64,000 bases of DNA from an uncultured Muribaculaceae bacterium (GTDB taxonomy: Bacteria > Bacteroidota > Bacteroidia > Bacteroidales > Muribaculaceae). Below the pieces are notes generated by a model, which saw nothing but the letters and a program-made list of their open reading frames with translations, searched no databases and was not told where the DNA came from. The stretch is taken from contig CAJUKE010000001.1 of NCBI GenBank assembly GCA_910587075.1, positions 124,001 through 188,000 of the forward strand. The letters are read 5' to 3'. Position numbers and translations under genes: made by a program. Of this stretch, positions 60,657 through 64,000 are shown piece after piece; position 1 is the first letter of the stretch, and the number at the start of each line of letters is the position of its first letter.

Positions 60657-63458
60657 TTATTCGAGGATGATTAGAAAGAGGTTGCAGGCATTCGCCTTGG
60701 TGAGCGTCACCTGCCCGGCGGCGATGTCGGTCGAGAGCTGGCTCGTGGCCGAAGTGAGCTTGGTGCCGTTAACCTTGATGGAACCTGTCTCCGCGTCGCC
60801 GAACACGAGGGTCATCTTCATATCCTTGGAGGCGGTGAACGAAATGCTTGTGGCCGACTCCATTTTCAGGCAGGTGCCGTAGGTCTTGCCGTCGTATGTC
60901 GCGGAGCCTTTGCTTGTCGAGTAGTTGCCGCTGATGGTGAACATACTGCTGCTCGGAGCCTTAGCGAGGAAGTCACAAACCACCTTGCCACCGTCGGGAA
61001 CGGGGTCCGGGTCGGGAGTGGGATCGGGATCCGGGTCAGGGGTGGGATCGGGAGTCACAACCTCGTCGGTGAAGAACCCTACAAGCGAGGAGGTGTAGGC
61101 AGCGAGAATCTTGTCGAGCCCGGCGTTGCGACCGTAGTCGGCGTCATCGGTCTCGTTGTTGAACGTGTAGTGGATGTCGCCGTGGTTCAATCGGCCGGCG
61201 CCGCGGCGGTAGCCGGTCACGATTCCGGGCACTGCCGAAGCCTCGTCGGGAGTGTAGTCGAACATCGAGGCCGAAGTGTCGAAGTTGTTGTAGGAAGTAC
61301 CGCCGACGAGCGCCTTAACCTCGGCGGGCACCTGTTCGTCGCGTGTAGCTGCCTCATAGGCGTCGAACGAGGTATTGTTCTCCTGGTAGGTGACGTAGCT
61401 GAAGTTTTTCGGGCGCTCCACATAGAGGTTGCCGAAGCTTTTGATCACGCCGCCGTTCTCGCCGGAGAAAGTGCCGTCGCCCATAGCGTCGGTGCCCTGG
61501 CGGGAGCTCATCATCGGGCGGTTGGTGCCGCGGAAATAGTTGCGCTCCACGAAGATGCTCGACCCGGAGGTGGCGCCGATGCCGTACTTCGCGATGCCGT
61601 CGTAGTAGTTGTTGTAGACGTGTACGGTGGAGGTCCTCACGCGGGGGTGGCGCGAGTCGCTGTGGTCAAACCAGTTGTGGTGGTACACGAGCATATTCTC
61701 GACGTGCTCGCTCTTCATGCCGCAGAGGTTCGACTTGCCAGAATCGAAGAAGTGGTTGTAGGAGAAAGTGGCGAAGGTGCAGTCGTCCTTGGCGTCGAGC
61801 GAGCCGTCGCCCTTGTCGTGGTCGCCCCCACCCTTCTGACCGTAGAAGAAGTCGTTGTTGTGAATCCAGATGTGGTTGGTGCCCTTGATTTCGAGGTTGT
61901 CGTTGCTGGAGCCGTGGAGCATGATCGCGAGGTTGCGCACCTCGGCGCCCATACCATCGACAAAGCCGAGGCCGAACCCTTTGAGGGTGGCGTCGTCGCC
62001 GATACCCTCGATGGTCACCTGGAAGTCAATCGAGGTGTTGTTACCCTTGAGGAGGAGACCCTTCTGGTCGGAGAGGAGCTGCGCGGTGCCGATTTTGGCA
62101 ACGTCGAGCATTCCGATCACGCGCACCGCGATCGGGGTGTTGTCGTACCCCTTCTGTTTGGCTTTGAATATTTCGCCGAGGCCGACGTAGGTTTCCTTGC
62201 CGCCCTTCGCGTCCTTCGCCATCTCAAGGCTCACGGTGTTGAAGTTGTCATTGGTGATGTAGAGCACTTTTGCGCCGGTTTTGAGGGAGCCGTCGTTGTT
62301 GTAGGCGCCCACGCCGCCAGTCATCGACTGGTGGGCGAAGCCGGAGCGGTCAAACCCGGTAACGGTCAGGGAGGAAGCCTCGTTGGCTCCGGCAATCTCG
62401 GCCTTCTCCTTCACGGGCACCACCTTTATAGTATAGCTGCCGGCGACGAGTCCGGGTATGTCGGCGCGCCCGTAGGCGGGGTAGCGGCGCACAAGTCGCG
62501 AGTCGATTTTGGTGAAGTCGGCGTAGCGGCCACCTTTGACGTATACGTTATAGTCGTCGGCACCGTCAAAAAGCGACCACTTTACATAGGCGTATTCCTG
62601 CCATCCGCGGGCCTCGATGATTTTCACCGCCCCGGCGGGGTTATTATATACACCATCGCCGTCGTTGACCGCTGCCTTGTGGAACTCGACGTGGTCGATG
62701 GAGCTCTCGTAGGTATCCTCGGCCAGGGAGGTGTTGACGTGGCGCACCACCATTTTAGCCCCCTCGAACAGAAGGCGCTCAATATCCTCGGTGTTGTAAT
62801 ACTTCACATCGCCGTTTTTAAGGAACACATGGGCCTGGTGCTTGTCGGTGCGGAGCGACACGGCGCCGGAGGTCTCGTCGCCGAGCCCCGGCTCGGGAGT
62901 CTCCCCGGCGTCGGTAACGGCAAGCTCGAACACATAGAGACCGCCGGTGTTGGTGAGGGTAACGTCGCCGTCGGCGGTAACCGTCGCCACGTTGGTCTGC
63001 TTGTCGAGCGAGGTGCTGTTGAAGTAGCCGGAAACGGGGGTGAGGTTGGTCACATTCACACCGCGGTCGGCTGTCTTGCTGGAGGTCTGGCACACCATTT
63101 TCACGGTCTGCCCGGCGGTAAGCCCCTTTATGGTCACGGTGAGGGCCTTATTGAACGCCATGCGCGCGCCCTTGGGGTCGACGCGCACAGCATCGGTCAC
63201 TGTAGTCGTGAAGAGAAGGCCAGAGGTGGCCTCAAGCTCGGCACCGTTAGCTTTGAGGGGCTCGGCGTTATAGAGCGAGAGGCTTTTGAAGCGGTTGTTG
63301 CTGGTGGTATTCTCGTGCTCCCAGTTGGCGGGATCTGCTTCGAGATTGGCTATGTCGGTCGCGCTGAACGATGCGAAGTTCCAGCTACGCGCCGATACTC
63401 CGAACACCGAGGCCGCTGCCAGGAACGCCGGAAGCATATATTTTAATGTCTTTTTCAT
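60657..63458 (-). CDS. PL1-family pectate lyase with N- and C-terminal accessory modules
   Basis: 933 residues; signal peptide about 1-23. An N-terminal beta module (about 24-180), a short linker, an Fn3-like part (about 275-370), then the PL1 beta-helix (about 380-760). Calcium site: DHDKGDGSLDAKDDC near 549; substrate side: HHNWFDHSDSRHPRVR near 590-606, where RHPRVR is the catalytic-arginine motif. A Pro-Asp-Thr linker (about 796-818) precedes a final beta module that starts KVVCDFLAKAPSS. Unlike most secreted proteins here it has no T9SS-like sorting domain, so it may be released or kept by the module. It cuts polygalacturonate. It follows a small secreted protein after 12 bases. Confidence 0.88.
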   Translation of the reverse strand: MKKTLKYMLPAFLAAASVFGVSARSWNFASFSATDIANLEADPANWEHENTTSNNRFKSLSLYNAEPLKANGAELEATSGLLFTTTVTDAVRVDPKGARMAFNKALTVTIKGLTAGQTVKMVCQTSSKTADRGVNVTNLTPVSGYFNSTSLDKQTNVATVTADGDVTLTNTGGLYVFELAVTDAGETPEPGLGDETSGAVSLRTDKHQAHVFLKNGDVKYYNTEDIERLLFEGAKMVVRHVNTSLAEDTYESSIDHVEFHKAAVNDGDGVYNNPAGAVKIIEARGWQEYAYVKWSLFDGADDYNVYVKGGRYADFTKIDSRLVRRYPAYGRADIPGLVAGSYTIKVVPVKEKAEIAGANEASSLTVTGFDRSGFAHQSMTGGVGAYNNDGSLKTGAKVLYITNDNFNTVSLEMAKDAKGGKETYVGLGEIFKAKQKGYDNTPIAVRVIGMLDVAKIGTAQLLSDQKGLLLKGNNTSIDFQVTIEGIGDDATLKGFGLGFVDGMGAEVRNLAIMLHGSSNDNLEIKGTNHIWIHNNDFFYGQKGGGDHDKGDGSLDAKDDCTFATFSYNHFFDSGKSNLCGMKSEHVENMLVYHHNWFDHSDSRHPRVRTSTVHVYNNYYDGIAKYGIGATSGSSIFVERNYFRGTNRPMMSSRQGTDAMGDGTFSGENGGVIKSFGNLYVERPKNFSYVTYQENNTSFDAYEAATRDEQVPAEVKALVGGTSYNNFDTSASMFDYTPDEASAVPGIVTGYRRGAGRLNHGDIHYTFNNETDDADYGRNAGLDKILAAYTSSLVGFFTDEVVTPDPTPDPDPDPTPDPDPVPDGGKVVCDFLAKAPSSSMFTISGNYSTSKGSATYDGKTYGTCLKMESATSISFTASKDMKMTLVFGDAETGSIKVNGTKLTSATSQLSTDIAAGQVTLTKANACNLFLIILE

Positions 63459-63470
63459 TGGTAGGAAATG

Positions 63471-63929
63471 TTAATGTTTCGTGAACTTCACAACGTCCTT
63501 TCCGGCACGGAGCACATATACCCCGGGGCGGAGACTTGAAACGTTGATTTCCATTTCGCCCTGGGCGGCAACGGGTCCGAACACGGTTTTTCCGGCAACG
63601 TCGTGGATAGTGAGCGCGGCATTACCGCTCAGCCCGCTGACTTTAAGCAGGTCGCCGACAATGCCGTCGTAGCTGAACACCGAGAGGTCTCCCACGGAGC
63701 CGATGGCCGATGTGCCGTCGGCAGCGAAGGAAAGTTTCACATCGCCCATATCGGCTTCCATACGGTCGGCATCGCCGAAATGAATCACAGCTTGGTCACC
63801 GTCGAATGTAATGGCCGTGACAACCTTGCTTACAGGCTCGCCATTGACGGTTACCCGGGCAACCTCGGCGGCATGGCAGCATATCGCGCCGGCCAGGGCA
63901 ACCCCGATAGAAATAAGGAATCGGTACAT
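63471..63929 (-). CDS. Small secreted protein with T9SS-like sorting domain
   Basis: 152 residues; signal peptide about 1-20 (cut near CCHAAE). The middle (VTAITFDGDQAVIHFGD and SVGDLSVFSYDG) is a short beta-rich region of the kind often found before sorting domains, and the last 70 residues (ALTIHDVAGKTVFGP, SLRPGVYVLRAGKDVVKF) are a sorting domain. It is therefore little more than a C-terminal anchor unit with a signal peptide. It precedes the pectate lyase in one operon; because that lyase lacks a sorting domain, a carrier or partner role is possible but not shown. The 71 bases upstream to the window edge show no clear promoter. Confidence 0.72.
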   Translation of the reverse strand: MYRFLISIGVALAGAICCHAAEVARVTVNGEPVSKVVTAITFDGDQAVIHFGDADRMEADMGDVKLSFAADGTSAIGSVGDLSVFSYDGIVGDLLKVSGLSGNAALTIHDVAGKTVFGPVAAQGEMEINVSSLRPGVYVLRAGKDVVKFTKH

Positions 63930-64000
63930 GATTTAAGTTGGTTTATTATTGTATTTCAGATTTAAGGCGGGGAGAGAGGCAGGGAGAAGAGTCGGAAGAG

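Noticed and set aside
61005..61070. Short tandem repeat that could suggest a CRISPR or minisatellite
   Set aside because: It encodes a Pro-Asp-Thr linker between modules of the pectate lyase, with no spacers.
61170..63446. 758-codon open frame opposite the second PL1 gene
   Set aside because: Antisense mirror of a GC-rich coding sequence, with no domain or signal peptide.

Overview
The window looks like a chromosomal segment of a GC-rich gut Bacteroidales bacterium, most like Muribaculaceae. The evidence is a SusD-family glycan-binding lipoprotein, several secreted proteins ending in type IX secretion (T9SS)-like C-terminal sorting domains, BspA-type leucine-rich repeat proteins, and promoters of the Bacteroidetes type (TTTG, about 18-20 bases, TAnnTTTG). 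The family placement is an inference from gene content.

Layout. 1-9.4 kb is a pectin / rhamnogalacturonan utilisation region: a partial SusD, a secreted accessory protein, a 1175-residue PL1 pectate lyase, then on the other strand a CE7 acetyl esterase and a PL4 rhamnogalacturonan lyase. 9.5-15.4 kb is a complete RND efflux operon (adaptor, pump, TolC-like channel) preceded by a 14-bp palindrome that could be its operator. 15.6-18.7 kb holds a DUF3298-like lipoprotein, an LRR protein fused to a transglutaminase-like domain, and an acidic coiled-coil protein. 18.7-19.5 kb is a small AT-rich patch with a polyvalent-type protein kinase (probably frameshifted) beside tRNA-Arg(TCT). 19.8-34.3 kb is mostly housekeeping: dapA, thioredoxin, a PHP-type tyrosine phosphatase, cytochrome bd oxidase, an OadA/PycB-type biotin carboxyltransferase, a GNAT plus two-component ZnuAC-like cluster without permease, an Lrp regulator, a pRiA4b-ORF3-like/ybaK/aroC/yhcC operon and a DMT exporter.

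34.4-43.9 kb is a leftward block: metG, asparaginase, then a close-packed dut - TPR - DUF4292 - EnvC-like - flippase operon. 44.0-49.1 kb carries two tandem BspA-like surface proteins whose ends are nearly identical in DNA while the centres differ. 49.3-54.6 kb is cvpA and the sufBCDS iron-sulphur operon. 54.8-58.1 kb has a DJ-1/PfpI protein and three envelope proteins. 58.2-60.5 kb is pnp, and 60.7-63.9 kb is a second PL1 pectate lyase behind a small secreted protein.

How it fits together: the two pectinolytic loci (left and right ends) would together cut homogalacturonan (two PL1), rhamnogalacturonan I (PL4) and remove acetyl groups (CE7), with SusD capturing products and the sorting domains suggesting export by T9SS. 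The most unusual items are the mosaic BspA pair, the LRR-transglutaminase operon, a stand-alone copy of a PL1 accessory module, an amphipathic insertion in the carboxyltransferase barrel, and the split kinase next to the tRNA. No CRISPR array, insertion sequence or rRNA was found.
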